Shown here: in pieces, positions 49,331-58,941 of the stretch
How the letters are laid out: each line of letters starts with the position of its first letter
How positions within the stretch are numbered: the stretch's first letter is position 1
Origin: Planctomycetota bacterium
GTDB lineage: Bacteria > Planctomycetota > SZUA-567 > JAKLDR01
Direction: 5' to 3'
NCBI GenBank assembly: GCA_022703445.1
Contig: JAKLDR010000016.1
Coordinates: 1 to 60,121 of the forward strand
Length of the DNA stretch: 60,121 bases
Made by a program: the position numbers and the translations under genes
Notes under the pieces: generated by a model
Told to the model about the DNA's origin: nothing
Seen by the model: the letters and a program-made list of their open reading frames with translations, nothing else
Databases searched by the model: none

Positions 49331-50605
49331 ATGCAGCCAACCGTAATTCCAATCGATGCCGGCCGCTGGCCGCGGGCCCTGCGGCTGCTGGTGGAGGCCA
49401 TCGCCACCGCTTTCATGCGCGGTTACTGGCTCTCGCGCTGCCGGGCGGCCGACCACGCATCCGCACTGGTCAGGCTCGTAGCCGAGCGCGACGACGCACT
49501 CTGGCGCTCAGCCATGGCCGAGCGGATGCTCGCCGTGCAGCTCCGGCGGATAGCCGCCATGAACCCGCTGCGCCGGCCGGAGATCCTGCCCGCGGACCGC
49601 TTCGAGGTGCTCCAGATCATCCGCCTGCAGGGCTGGAGCGTCCGGGAGGCCGCCAGGCGCTTCGTGCTCCACAAGAACACCGTCTCTGCCTGGCAGCGGC
49701 TCTTCCGCACTGGCGCAGACGTCGGCGGCTTCTTCGGGCCGGCGCCCTTCAACCGGCTCAACGACGCTGTCCGCTGGCTGGTCCAGGACCTCCGCCGCAT
49801 GTGCCCGCACCTGGCCGTCGGCACGCGGACCATCGCCAGGCTGATCCTCCAGGCCGGCCTGCAGATCAGCCGCTCCTCAGTCCAGCGCATCCTCCGGGAG
49901 AAGCCGCCCAGGAAGCGGGACCGAAGGGCCGTGCCCCCGGGCGGCACCGACACCATCCCCTACCACATCCTGCTCCCCAGAACGATCAACCGCACCTGGC
50001 ACCTGGACCTGACCGTGGTCACCGTCCTCTGGTTCCGCTTCCACATCGCCGCCCTGATAGACGGCTTCTCCAGGAAGCTCCTGACGCTGCACGTCTTCGC
50101 CCGAACACCCACTTGGAAGATGATGGCGGCACTGGTCCGTCAAACCGCCGAGACCCACGGCAAGCCGCGCTTCCTGGTCACCGACCGCGGCTGCCAGTTC
50201 CGGGGTCGCTTCCACGGCTACGTGGAAACAATCCTGGGCATCAGTCACGTGCGTGGAAAGGTCCGAAGCTGGACCTTCAACGGCAAGGTCGAGCGCTTCT
50301 TCCGGACGCTGAAGCTCTGGTGGAGGCTCAGCCTGTTCGGATGGGCGTTGAACAAGGCCGGCATCGCCGTCCGGATGCAGGCGCGGCTCGATGGCTTCCA
50401 GGACTGGTACAACACCCGGCGCGTCCACCAGGCCCTCGGAGGCTGGACGCCCGAGCAGGCCTGGACCGAGTCAGGCCCGCCCGTCGCCGTGACCCTCCGC
50501 GCCCGCGACCCGCAGCCGGAGATCCGCATTCTGCGGCACCGCTACCGAGGCGATCCGCACCTGCCGGATCTGGAGATCGAGATCGACTGGAGCAACGTCG
50601 CCTGA
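49331..50605 (+). CDS. DDE (rve-type) transposase/integrase-like protein
   Basis: 424 residues. An N-terminal helix-turn-helix part ('LQGWSVREAARRFVLHKNT') precedes a second HTH ('GTRTIARLILQAGLQISRSS') and the retroviral-integrase-fold core: 'TWHLDLTVVTVLWF' (first D), 'KPRFLVTDRGCQFRG' (second D), 'TFNGKVERFFRTLKLWW' (E), then 'YNTRRVHQALGGWTPEQAW'. All three catalytic residues are present. The gene lies next to a toxin-antitoxin pair. I found no terminal inverted repeats or target duplication around it, so it may be an orphan or an element with unmarked ends. Confidence 0.85.
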   Translation: MQPTVIPIDAGRWPRALRLLVEAIATAFMRGYWLSRCRAADHASALVRLVAERDDALWRSAMAERMLAVQLRRIAAMNPLRRPEILPADRFEVLQIIRLQGWSVREAARRFVLHKNTVSAWQRLFRTGADVGGFFGPAPFNRLNDAVRWLVQDLRRMCPHLAVGTRTIARLILQAGLQISRSSVQRILREKPPRKRDRRAVPPGGTDTIPYHILLPRTINRTWHLDLTVVTVLWFRFHIAALIDGFSRKLLTLHVFARTPTWKMMAALVRQTAETHGKPRFLVTDRGCQFRGRFHGYVETILGISHVRGKVRSWTFNGKVERFFRTLKLWWRLSLFGWALNKAGIAVRMQARLDGFQDWYNTRRVHQALGGWTPEQAWTESGPPVAVTLRARDPQPEIRILRHRYRGDPHLPDLEIEIDWSNVA

Positions 50606-50791
50606 CGGGGAGAGCCCTGATCGACAGCCAGCAGTTCACGCCTGCGCGGAGAGAAGGTCTGCCCGGGCTGCAGATTGCCACGCGATCTTACCGTTTCGGA
50701 TCGTCGGCCGGGCCATTTTCGAGCTTTCCCGAGCCCTCGGTCCCCGGTACAGTCGGGTGGGCCACTACGAGGGTCCGGATCATCATGAGAC

Positions 50792-53419
50792 TCATTTCTC
50801 CTCGCCGTAGAAGGCCTTGGTGCCGGCCGGAACGTTTTTCAGCCGGAAAGCCACCAGCTGGCTGATGGGCCTGAGGCCTATGAAGACGTTGTGCTGCGGG
50901 TCGTAATCGAACACCCGCACGTGACAATCCTCGCCGGAAACCTTTCGCCAGGCGTCGCCGGCGCGATCGTAGGTGAAGGCCCCGGTGGAGCGGAGCAGCA
51001 CCAATTCGCGATTGAGCGTGTCGAAGACCATCTGCATGCCCTGGCTGCTCTTGCCTTCCGGCAGCGGGCTTTGCGACTTCCTGGCCTTGCCCGCCGCCAG
51101 GTCCAGGAGCCACACCCCGAAATCCTCGGGCGGCTGGTGTTGGCGTTTGCTGTGCTGTTTGACCTCGCGCAGCAGACGGTCCGAGACCGGGTCGTAGCCG
51201 GCCGCCTCGAACACGTAGTACTCGTGCAGGCGCGGCAGGCCCTCAATCTTGCGATCCACGAGCCCGGCCGTGGCGGCATCGATGACCGTGGTGGTGGGCC
51301 CCATCCACTCCGAGTAGACGTGTCCGCGCCGCGTGTCGGCAACGTACCACTTGGGCCCGCCGCCGGCGCCGGAAAGGCGCGAGTCGGGGAAATTGCCCTC
51401 GAAGCGGTCGGTCGCCAGATCGTAGCGGCAGGCGCCCTGCCCCGGGTACATCTCGGTGGGGAAACCGGTGGAGTTGTTGACGAAGAAGGTCCGGCTCCGG
51501 GGGTCGAAGGCCATGCCGCGCGAGCAGCCTCGGCCGGCGCGGGTCTCGTTGTAGAACAACCCGGTCGTCTCGTTCGGCCGGACCACGAACCACTTGCCGC
51601 TGGCCACATCGTAGCCGATGGCCTCGTTCGAGTAGCACATGTCGCAGCCGCCATAACGCAGCCATACGCCGGAGTACTGGTCCACCGCACAGCGGGTCTC
51701 GCCGAGCGAGGCCACGGTGAACACGTTGCCGATGGGCACCAGTTTGCCTGTCGGGAAGTCGGCCCCGAACCTGGGATTGACCGGATTGAAGCTCGGCACA
51801 AACTCCGCCAGTTCCTTCTCGGCTGCGGCAATCAACTGCGCATGGGCCGGCTCGCCCGTGCCGATTTCCCTGAGCATGGCGCAGGCCGAACGCCTGGGGA
51901 GGTACTCCTCCTCGGACTTGAGCAGTGCGGCCAGCGCCTTGGCCGCATCCGGCCCGCCGATCCGCCCGAGGGCCAGTGCCGCCCGACTGCGCAGGACCCG
52001 GTTGGGATCGGCCAGGGCCTTGATAAGGGGGGCAACCGCGGCGAGTTGGGCGCTCTCGCCAAGCCCCCGCGCTGCCGCCGTGGCGGTGCAGAGGTCGTCG
52101 CTGGCCAGCAGCGGAGCGATCATCTTGACGGAGTCAGGCCCGCCGACATAGCCGACCGCCAACGGCGCCACGAACCCGCGCTGGGTGAAAACCTTCCCGA
52201 GGTGCCGAAGGGCGGACGGTCCGGAGAACCGCGCCAGCAGGAACTCCGAGGAGAGCTCCCAGTTCTCCACGCCCAGACGGGGGCCAAGCTCCCCGGACAG
52301 CGCCTCTCCATCGAAGAGCGCCGCGAGCCCGCGCTTGCCCTGATGGACCCCCGTCCCCTGGTTCCTATCCGGCCAGGGCTTGCCGGCATCGGCCAGCTCC
52401 TTTAGGAACCTGACCAAATCGGCTCCCCCGGCGTAGTTCACCAGCGAACTTCTTGCCCATCCCCGGATGTGGTCGCTCTTGGTGGTTCTGCACAGCTCGA
52501 TCAGCTTCACGATATCTCTGTCCGTCCCGAAGGCGGCTATGAACGGGGCCGAATCCCTTGTGCCGATTTCATCGCGGACCGCAGCCTCCCAATGCCTGGC
52601 CAGGTCCGGCTTCTGGACCGGGCGTGGCTTGGCAACCGGCGGAGCTTCCCAGGTGCGCAGCGTCCGAATCGCCGCCTGACGCACCGGCGGGCTGGGATCC
52701 TTGGCGAGCTTCCCCGCAACCGTCCGGCCCGCGCCGCAGCCGGCGGCAAGCCGCGCGGCGGCCTCGCGCAGAGGCACATAGGATGACACAGCCAAAGACT
52801 CGATTGCCGGGGCCGGTACCGGATCACCGAAGCACGCGCCCATAGGGAGCTGCGAAAGGCCGGCATCCCGCGGAGAGTCTTTGGCATAGAGGGTGTCGGC
52901 GACCACCCAACGGTGGATGTCGAAGTTCTCCTCGCCGTCCAGCCGCCGCAGCGCATGCGCAGCCGAGAGCGCCACGGCCACGTCCTTCCCCGCGGCAGCC
53001 TTGGCCAATGCTGACCAGGCGCGGGCGTCCTTGAGGTGGCCCAGAAGCCAAGCCGCCCGGACCGCCTCTTCCTCGCCCGCGGCGAGCCTGGCCTCAAGCT
53101 CCTTCCGTTTGGCCTCGTCCGGCCGGTGTGCCACCAGCACGCCGCCAATCAGTTCCACCCGGATGCCCGTGCCCTTCTCGAAGTCCGCGGCGGGCTTCGA
53201 TGCCGGGACGTTCTCGCCGCCGGCGCGGGCGCGCCCGGAGATCCCGTCGACGATCGCCCAGCGCAGACCCGCCGCCTCGGCCAACCGCCAGGCGAACTCG
53301 TGCTCGTTCCACCAGCGGGTCTCGAGCGAAACGGGAGCGGCCAGGGAACCCTCGCCCGCCGGGACACCACCGGCGGCCAGTAGCAGAGCACAGACCAGTA
53401 CAGATGCAGTCTTCGTCAT
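50792..53419 (-). CDS. Secreted HEAT-repeat/beta-propeller protein
   Basis: 875 residues with a signal peptide (MTKTASVLVCALLLAAGGVPAG region). The N-terminal ~500 residues are mostly HEAT-like helical pairs ('GESAQLAAVAPLIKALADP', 'SRAALALGRIGGPDAAKAL', 'LREIGTGEPAHAQLI'). The C-terminal ~330 residues look like a beta-propeller/quinoprotein-like fold ('VAPIGNVFTVASLGETRC' region, 'SGVWLRYGGCDMCYSNE', 'TTVIDAATAGLVDRKIEGLP'). Domain assignments are from pattern only. It overlaps the previous gene's stop by 4 nt (ATGA). As the last gene of the operon it may bind or sense the polymer degraded by the glycosidase-like protein (inference). Confidence 0.75.
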   Translation of the reverse strand: MTKTASVLVCALLLAAGGVPAGEGSLAAPVSLETRWWNEHEFAWRLAEAAGLRWAIVDGISGRARAGGENVPASKPAADFEKGTGIRVELIGGVLVAHRPDEAKRKELEARLAAGEEEAVRAAWLLGHLKDARAWSALAKAAAGKDVAVALSAAHALRRLDGEENFDIHRWVVADTLYAKDSPRDAGLSQLPMGACFGDPVPAPAIESLAVSSYVPLREAAARLAAGCGAGRTVAGKLAKDPSPPVRQAAIRTLRTWEAPPVAKPRPVQKPDLARHWEAAVRDEIGTRDSAPFIAAFGTDRDIVKLIELCRTTKSDHIRGWARSSLVNYAGGADLVRFLKELADAGKPWPDRNQGTGVHQGKRGLAALFDGEALSGELGPRLGVENWELSSEFLLARFSGPSALRHLGKVFTQRGFVAPLAVGYVGGPDSVKMIAPLLASDDLCTATAAARGLGESAQLAAVAPLIKALADPNRVLRSRAALALGRIGGPDAAKALAALLKSEEEYLPRRSACAMLREIGTGEPAHAQLIAAAEKELAEFVPSFNPVNPRFGADFPTGKLVPIGNVFTVASLGETRCAVDQYSGVWLRYGGCDMCYSNEAIGYDVASGKWFVVRPNETTGLFYNETRAGRGCSRGMAFDPRSRTFFVNNSTGFPTEMYPGQGACRYDLATDRFEGNFPDSRLSGAGGGPKWYVADTRRGHVYSEWMGPTTTVIDAATAGLVDRKIEGLPRLHEYYVFEAAGYDPVSDRLLREVKQHSKRQHQPPEDFGVWLLDLAAGKARKSQSPLPEGKSSQGMQMVFDTLNRELVLLRSTGAFTYDRAGDAWRKVSGEDCHVRVFDYDPQHNVFIGLRPISQLVAFRLKNVPAGTKAFYGEEK

Positions 53420-54051
53420 GGGGTCTTCCTTTCAGCGTCTGCCCCGTCACGCATGGGCAGCACGAGGTTGCGGCCGAGGTTGATCATGAAGTCCTGGACG
53501 TTGGTGAGTATGGCGCTGACCTGGACCGAGCCGCGGTTGGCGAGCTTGTCGGCGCTGAACTCGCTCATGTCCACGATGTAGAAGAACACAGGCCGGATCG
53601 CGCCATCCGGCATCACCCGGTAGCTCGGTACCATGTTGCCGAAGGCGATGGAGTGAAGCTGGGTGGCCAGGGCGATCACCGTGGTGGCCTTCCTGGCATG
53701 GCAGCGCATGGCGTCCTGCGCGGCATAGACGTCGGCAAACACTCCAGGAAGCGGACCGTCGTCGCGGATCGAACCGGCCAGGACGTACGGCACATCGTTC
53801 TGTTCACAGGCCCAGATGATGCCGTCTGCAATGTCCAGTTCCTCGATTAGCCTGCCGAGCGAGCCGGCCCGCCGGGCCCGGTTCAGTACGATAAGGTGGT
53901 TGTAGTGCCCCTTGGGTTGCAGCACCTGCGTGTAGATGTCCTGCCCCAACCCCGTTCCGAAATACGCCGCTTCCAAGTCGTGCGTGGCCAGAGCGTTCCC
54001 GGCCAGCAGCGCCTGGCAGTAACCATTCTCGATCAGGAACTGCGCAGCCAT
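53416..54051 (-). CDS. Free-standing LOR/SDH (ArgZ/AgrE C-terminal)-like domain
   Basis: 211 residues. It aligns by eye to the end of LOR/SDH bifunctional enzymes (TIGR00300) and ArgZ/AgrE: 'QALLAGNALATHDLEAAYFG', 'GHYNHLIVLNRARRAGSLG', 'VPYVLAGSIRDDGPLPGVF', 'DAMRCHARKATTVIALATQL' and 'LANRGSVQVSAILTNVQDFM'. Those enzymes are more than 600 residues and include an N-terminal dihydrolase or substrate domain that is missing here; the start also truncates the C-terminal domain itself. It starts 15 nt after the kelch gene with GGGGGA in front of the ATG. The function as a single domain is unknown. Confidence 0.8.
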   Translation of the reverse strand: MAAQFLIENGYCQALLAGNALATHDLEAAYFGTGLGQDIYTQVLQPKGHYNHLIVLNRARRAGSLGRLIEELDIADGIIWACEQNDVPYVLAGSIRDDGPLPGVFADVYAAQDAMRCHARKATTVIALATQLHSIAFGNMVPSYRVMPDGAIRPVFFYIVDMSEFSADKLANRGSVQVSAILTNVQDFMINLGRNLVLPMRDGADAERKTP

Positions 54052-54068
54052 GCGTCGTCCCCCGCCGC

Positions 54069-55181
54069 CTATTTCTTGGGTGCCGGCGGCTGGGCGGCCG
54101 CCGCGGCCTTCTCCGCCAGGGCCTTGAAGTCGAACTTCTCCGGCGGTCGGTAGGCCCAGGTGCCCTTGGCGTTGACGATCAGGATCACCTTGTCCACCGG
54201 CGAGTAGTTGCAGTTACCGTAGATCCAGGATTTACCCTCGAAGGTCTTCTCGGGCACGAGCGGGTACCACTTCTTCGTTTCGAAGTCGAGCACGCCGCCG
54301 GCCTGAAAGACGTTGATGGCCACGTCCTGATCCGGGAGATAGACCATCCCGCCGCCGCCGTGCGGCTTGTATAGCGAGGTGTCCGGCTGTTCGACGGCGA
54401 AGGTCTCCGGGTTGATGAGGTAGGCCTTCTTCTGCTCGCCAACCGCCGCGGCGATCAGGTCGCGCTTGGGGCTGTAGACCAGGTCCAGGTGGCAGGTGGC
54501 GCTGGAGTCCGGCTTCATGGCATGCGCGCTCCACTTGGCGGTCTTGATATCGAACTTCCAGAGCTTGGGCCAGCTCGTCCCCGGCAGCGCCCAGACCACG
54601 TCGCGCTTGGGATCGTAGCAGGTGCCGCCGCCGACGGTCTTCGGGCCGTCAGTGGCCAGCAGTTCCCACTTGTTCGCGACGTAGTCATAGTACCAGGCGT
54701 CCGGCGGCGCCGGGCAGGTCGGGGCGATCTTGCCCCAGCCCGGACCGCACCCGGACCAGACGAACATCTTCTTCGCCGTGGGCACGAAGGTCAGCATCTG
54801 GTAGCTGTGCCGGGTGTAGGGCTTGTCGGAGTCCTTGAGCTTGCCCTTGACGTTGTCGATGTTGTCGTTGGTGTAGCGTTCCCTGGCGTCCGGCTCGTAC
54901 ATCCGCTTCCAGGCGAGCGTCTTCATGTCCAGAGCACAGACCTCGTTGCCCCAGTAGTCACCGTGCCCGCCGCCGAAGAGCAGGTAGACGTTGTGTTCGC
55001 TATCCAAGACCCCGCCGGCATACGCCAGGATGCCGTCCGGCGCCGGCTGCTTGTCAGCCACCCGCACCCAGGTATTGACCGGCAGCGCCGCCAGCTTGGG
55101 GTTGGGCTGGTGGACCGGCTCGGCGGCCGCCGCGGCGGCCACTAGGCCGGCCAGGACAGCTGCCGCAAGAATGATCTTCAT
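54069..55181 (-). CDS. Exported kelch-type beta-propeller protein
   Basis: About 370 residues (start at ATG 55181 with GGAAGG at 7 nt; ATGs at 55187 and 55205 also exist, the latter overlapping the previous stop). A signal peptide ('ILAAAVLAGLVAAAAAAEP') is followed by kelch-like blades: 'GGVLDSEHNVYLLFGGGHGD', 'YWGNEVCALDMKTLAWKRM', 'LWKFDIKTAKWSAHAM' and 'VLDFETKKWYPLVPEKTF'. The GGGH-x-x-Y/DYW-x-N pattern recurs in planctomycete exported kelch proteins. A Pro/Ala tail ends the protein. It probably binds or positions glycans for the operon's hydrolase. Confidence 0.82.
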   Translation of the reverse strand: MKIILAAAVLAGLVAAAAAAEPVHQPNPKLAALPVNTWVRVADKQPAPDGILAYAGGVLDSEHNVYLLFGGGHGDYWGNEVCALDMKTLAWKRMYEPDARERYTNDNIDNVKGKLKDSDKPYTRHSYQMLTFVPTAKKMFVWSGCGPGWGKIAPTCPAPPDAWYYDYVANKWELLATDGPKTVGGGTCYDPKRDVVWALPGTSWPKLWKFDIKTAKWSAHAMKPDSSATCHLDLVYSPKRDLIAAAVGEQKKAYLINPETFAVEQPDTSLYKPHGGGGMVYLPDQDVAINVFQAGGVLDFETKKWYPLVPEKTFEGKSWIYGNCNYSPVDKVILIVNAKGTWAYRPPEKFDFKALAEKAAAAAQPPAPKK

Positions 55182-55201
55182 CTTCATGCCTTCCCGCCTT
55201 T

Positions 55202-57766
55202 TCATCTGCCAGCCTTGGCAGCAACCTCCGCCGCCGCGGCGAAGAGCCTTTCGGCGCGCTCGCGCAGGCCCTGCTGGTAGTAGAGCCAGTTGGGGCTCGC
55301 CCCTCCGGCGACCATGGCGTGCCCGCGCTCGTCGAGGACGCCCTGGCATTTCGCAGCCAGCGCCTCGCCGAGCCTGGCCTTCTGCGCCGGGTCCTTCAGG
55401 GCCTTCTCCAGGAGGACACGCGCCGCGATCTCCTGCTGGTTCTCGCGGAACATCTCCGAGCGCGCTGTGGCGACTGGACCGTTCCGGCCGGCGGCGAAGA
55501 TCTGGGTGATGGCGGCTTCGAAGCCGATGCCCCAGGTCTCGCCCACGTCCGGCGTGGTGCGCAGGACGCTCTTCGCGCGGCCCTTGGCGTCGATGGCCAC
55601 GTCCCAGAACTCGCCGCCCACCCGGCCCAGGCCGCGGTAACCGCAGATCATCATGCCCTCGATGCCGGCACGGTACTTGAGCGGGCTGGTCCCGTCGTAG
55701 ATGGCGCCGACTCCGCCGGAGGACATGCGCGGGAAGGTGGCGATCACCCTGTCCGTCTCCCAACCGGTCTTCCGGTCGGCAATCGTGTTGAAGTTGATCT
55801 GCGGGGAGCCCCAGACGTGGACCAAGTAGCCCACCCGCTGTCCGTGGATCTTGCCGGTGTAGGGATGGGCATGACAGCTCCACTCCACCTCGGGGGCCAG
55901 GGCCTTCAGGTCCTCGACCGTCTCCTTGCGCGGGCGGCGGTCCGAGGCCAGCCCCCAGACCAGCGCCTTGCCGAGGCCGCGCTTGGCCAGCCGCTCCTTG
56001 AGGCCCTCGACCACGGGCTTCCAGAACTCGCGCGCCTCGGGCGTGCCCCACTTGGGCCCCTCGCCGATCGAAAGCTTGCCGGTGGCCGGGTCCTTGAGCG
56101 TGATGGCCACGCCCTTGTCCTGCTCGGCCTGCTGGTCGGCCCGGCCGGTATAGTTGACCATCCCGAAGCGCCGGTCCCACAGGTCGACGACCACCACCTC
56201 GGGCCGCATGTGCTTCAGGGCCGCGTCCAGGTATTTCTCGAGGGCGCTGAAGTCATGCTGGTAGCTGCCGTCCGGCTGCTTCATCGAGTGGACCATGGAA
56301 TGTTCGTTGCCGAAGTAGGTCCCGGGCAGCAGCAGGAGGTAGAGGCACTTGGCTCCGAGCCCGCCCATCAGCTCGAAGTTCCGGTCGAGGAGCTTCCAGT
56401 GCTCCTCCGACCACATCGGCACCTTGTACTTCAGCGCCAACGTCTCGGGCGAGTCGATGACGTCGATGAAGCCCGGGAACTCCTTCGGATCGGGAATAGT
56501 CCAGTCGGCCACGGATATCTCCAGCGGCACCTCGGCGGCCTTCTGGCCGTTGGCCTCGATGGTCAGCTTCCCAGCGTACCGGCCGGGCTTCGCGTCGCGC
56601 GGCACCCGAACCGTCGCCCAGACCGGCTGGGCGGCGGCGCCGCCGGCCTTGTCGATGGCCGGGAGCACGCCGGGAGCATCATCCAGGCCGTTGAACCGGC
56701 CCTCCTCAGCGAGCGAATAGCGCACCTGGATCGCCGCGGCCGGGATGGGCGAACCGCCATCTGCACTCTTGAGGTCGGAGGCGACGACCTTGACGCCCTT
56801 CAGCTCGGCCGGGGAGCTCACCACCACCTGGCCGGAGAAGGCGCCGTTCCTGGCCCCGGCCAGCCGGATGGGATGGAGCACGCCGCCCGGGTTCCCCGCC
56901 GACGCGGCGCTGAGCTCCTGCCCCGTCGGGCGGTTCCAGACCCGGACCCCCTGTGGCTGGCCGGCATCGGCCGAGACTCCCTTCGCACCGCTCAATGCCA
57001 GGCTCACCAGCCCGCAGGTCCCCCACGAGCACATATAGTTGAGGCCGTCCTTCTCGATGCTGTTCTTTGGATAGGGTGCCCGGCGCAATTCGATGGCCAG
57101 GACGTTGACGCCGGCCTTGAGGAGCTTTCCGTCCAGGGAAACCTCCAGGCTGCGGACGCGCTTCTCGAGTTGATCCTTGCATTTTTCGGGGTCCCCGCGG
57201 TTCGCCTGGATGGGCTGTTTGTTGTCCTTGAAGAAGGCTTCAGCGGGATAGTCCTCGGCCACCGTCTCCGGCGTCAGTTCGCCCTTGGGGAGATGGTCGC
57301 GGGTGATCTCCTTGCCGTTCAGGTAGACGGCCGCGCCGCCGCGATAGGCCAGCGACAGTTTCAAGTTGCCGGCCCCGGCCGGGTCGGCCACCAGAAAGCG
57401 GCCCCGCATGTAAATGCCGCTCACGCCGGGGCTGGGTGCGCCGGCGTCGTCGAAGCCATAGATGAAAAGGCTTTGGCTCTTGCGCCCGCGATCGGCGGCA
57501 GGCTGCCAGTGGGGCCACTCCGAGTCGTCGAACTCCGGCGCGTTCCAGCCGGCTGGAATCTGCGGCGAGGCGCAGGCGGTGGCTCCGTACTTGTACGAAT
57601 GGCTTGCGCGGCAGGGTTCGAGACCAGCCTCGCTGCGCACCACCGGCGTATCCATCTTGAAGCTGGCCCGCCAGACGCTCTCCTCGCTCAGGATCGGCGG
57701 TTCGCCGACGGCGGCCGGGGCCATCAGACAGCAGAGCACTGCGGGCAGGATGCTGAAGCGTACCAT
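55202..57766 (-). CDS. Exported glycoside-hydrolase-like protein (DUF4091/GH123-like)
   Basis: 854 residues from the ATG at 57766 (AAAGGAG upstream). A signal peptide ('LPAVLCCLMAPAAVGE') is followed by a jelly-roll-like N-domain ('VYLNGKEITRD', 'LAIELRRAPY'), then a linker domain 'TVRVPRDAKPGRYAGKLTIE', the typical 'PAGxYxGxxxxxA' strand before the catalytic part of GH123/DUF4091 proteins, and a TIM-barrel-like region ('LMGGLGAKCLYLLLLPGTYF', 'VVVDLWDRRFGMVNYTG'). The catalytic pair Asp/Glu cannot be fixed by eye. It lies 2 nt after the regulator gene and starts the structural part of the operon. Confidence 0.72.
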   Translation of the reverse strand: MVRFSILPAVLCCLMAPAAVGEPPILSEESVWRASFKMDTPVVRSEAGLEPCRASHSYKYGATACASPQIPAGWNAPEFDDSEWPHWQPAADRGRKSQSLFIYGFDDAGAPSPGVSGIYMRGRFLVADPAGAGNLKLSLAYRGGAAVYLNGKEITRDHLPKGELTPETVAEDYPAEAFFKDNKQPIQANRGDPEKCKDQLEKRVRSLEVSLDGKLLKAGVNVLAIELRRAPYPKNSIEKDGLNYMCSWGTCGLVSLALSGAKGVSADAGQPQGVRVWNRPTGQELSAASAGNPGGVLHPIRLAGARNGAFSGQVVVSSPAELKGVKVVASDLKSADGGSPIPAAAIQVRYSLAEEGRFNGLDDAPGVLPAIDKAGGAAAQPVWATVRVPRDAKPGRYAGKLTIEANGQKAAEVPLEISVADWTIPDPKEFPGFIDVIDSPETLALKYKVPMWSEEHWKLLDRNFELMGGLGAKCLYLLLLPGTYFGNEHSMVHSMKQPDGSYQHDFSALEKYLDAALKHMRPEVVVVDLWDRRFGMVNYTGRADQQAEQDKGVAITLKDPATGKLSIGEGPKWGTPEAREFWKPVVEGLKERLAKRGLGKALVWGLASDRRPRKETVEDLKALAPEVEWSCHAHPYTGKIHGQRVGYLVHVWGSPQINFNTIADRKTGWETDRVIATFPRMSSGGVGAIYDGTSPLKYRAGIEGMMICGYRGLGRVGGEFWDVAIDAKGRAKSVLRTTPDVGETWGIGFEAAITQIFAAGRNGPVATARSEMFRENQQEIAARVLLEKALKDPAQKARLGEALAAKCQGVLDERGHAMVAGGASPNWLYYQQGLRERAERLFAAAAEVAAKAGR

Positions 57767-57768
57767 GA

Positions 57769-58878
57769 TCAGGCTCCTTTTCTGTTCTCGCCGGCCAATC
57801 TCAGGCACGTGGGAATCCGCACGCAGATCGGCGGCAGCTCCGCATGGGCGCGGCGTTCCTCCATCCTGGCCACGGCGTTGTCCGCCATGTGCGCCAGGCT
57901 CCAGACGACCACGGGGGGCGTCGGTCCGCCGGCGAAAATCGGGAGGTAGCCGTCCTCGTAGTCCTCCTCCGTCCACCACCCGACCATGTCGAAGTCGCCG
58001 CCGGGGACCAGGCCCAGGGCTCGCGCGGCCTCGGCCACCGCCCTGGCCAGCGGCTGCCAGAGCGCGAGGATCGCCCCCGGCCGGCGGGGGCCGGAAAGCA
58101 GCCGCCGCGCCGCCCCCGCCGCCGCATCGGCATCATCGAACGGGACCTCGACGCGGAGGTCGGCCGGCACGCTCTTGCCGGCCCAGGCCAGGCCTCCCAT
58201 GGCCCCCGAGGTCCGTTCGATGACATGCAACCCGGCGGCCTCGGCCGGATAGCCCAGCCAGGCAATAGCCCCGCGTCCATGACAGGCGACGTGTTTGGCC
58301 GCCAGCACGGCCCCGCCGAAACTATCCTGGGCAATGACATCGATGCCTGCGCCCGGCAGCCAGTTCTCGACGAGCAGCACCGGTATGCCGGCTTTTCCCA
58401 GCAGAGCGATCAGCTCGGGATTGGGGACGTTGAGCAGCGCCGCCCGCGCCCGGGCGGCGAGCAGCTGCCCGACAACCTCCTCCGGCCCCGAGTGGCCCAT
58501 GCCGACCGCCAGCAGGGAGCAGCCCCTGGCGGTGCAGGCCAGCTGGAGCTTCTCCACGAGCATGCGCAGCAGAGCATCCCACTGCGGCTGTTCCGACGGC
58601 AGCACCAGGGCCAGCGGACACCTGGCGGCGGAGGCATTGACCCGGGCCGTGACCCGGTAGCCCAGCCGGGGCTCGGCCACAATCAGGCCCTCCTCGGCCA
58701 GGTGGCGCAGGGCGCGCTGCACGGTCTTGGTGGCCACGCCGTGCTCCTCGCCCAACTGGCGGACGCTGGGCATGAACTCCCCGGGCAGGATCCGGCCGGA
58801 ACACAGGCTCTTGCGCAGAGCGGTGCAGAGCCGGGACGAGGCTCGTCCGGTTTCGGCTGCTTTTTGAATTGGGGCCAT
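57769..58878 (-). CDS. GntR/LacI-type transcriptional regulator (AraR-like layout)
   Basis: 369 residues. An N-terminal GntR winged helix ('LPGEFMPSVRQLGEEHGVAT', 'VQRALRHLAEEGLIVAEPRL') is joined to a LacI/PBP1-type ligand-binding domain (~85-360: 'LALVLPSEQPQWDALLRML', 'AQDSFGGAVLAAKHVACHG', 'DFDMVGWWTEEDYEDG'). This is the AraR type of sugar-responsive repressor. It is the first gene of the minus-strand operon and probably controls it; a dyad operator candidate lies upstream at 58942-58970. The start at ATG 58878 has a GGAGGAG-type site in front. Confidence 0.9.
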   Translation of the reverse strand: MAPIQKAAETGRASSRLCTALRKSLCSGRILPGEFMPSVRQLGEEHGVATKTVQRALRHLAEEGLIVAEPRLGYRVTARVNASAARCPLALVLPSEQPQWDALLRMLVEKLQLACTARGCSLLAVGMGHSGPEEVVGQLLAARARAALLNVPNPELIALLGKAGIPVLLVENWLPGAGIDVIAQDSFGGAVLAAKHVACHGRGAIAWLGYPAEAAGLHVIERTSGAMGGLAWAGKSVPADLRVEVPFDDADAAAGAARRLLSGPRRPGAILALWQPLARAVAEAARALGLVPGGDFDMVGWWTEEDYEDGYLPIFAGGPTPPVVVWSLAHMADNAVARMEERRAHAELPPICVRIPTCLRLAGENRKGA

Positions 58879-58941
58879 TCTGCTCCTCCTGTGGTAGTGC
58901 TGTATCCCTATACACCGCCAGATTGCCTAGGTGCGGCGCAT

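Noticed and set aside
49130..50790. Terminal inverted repeats of an IS around the DDE transposase
   Set aside because: The flanks (about 180 nt on each side) were compared by eye; no matching ends or target duplication appeared.
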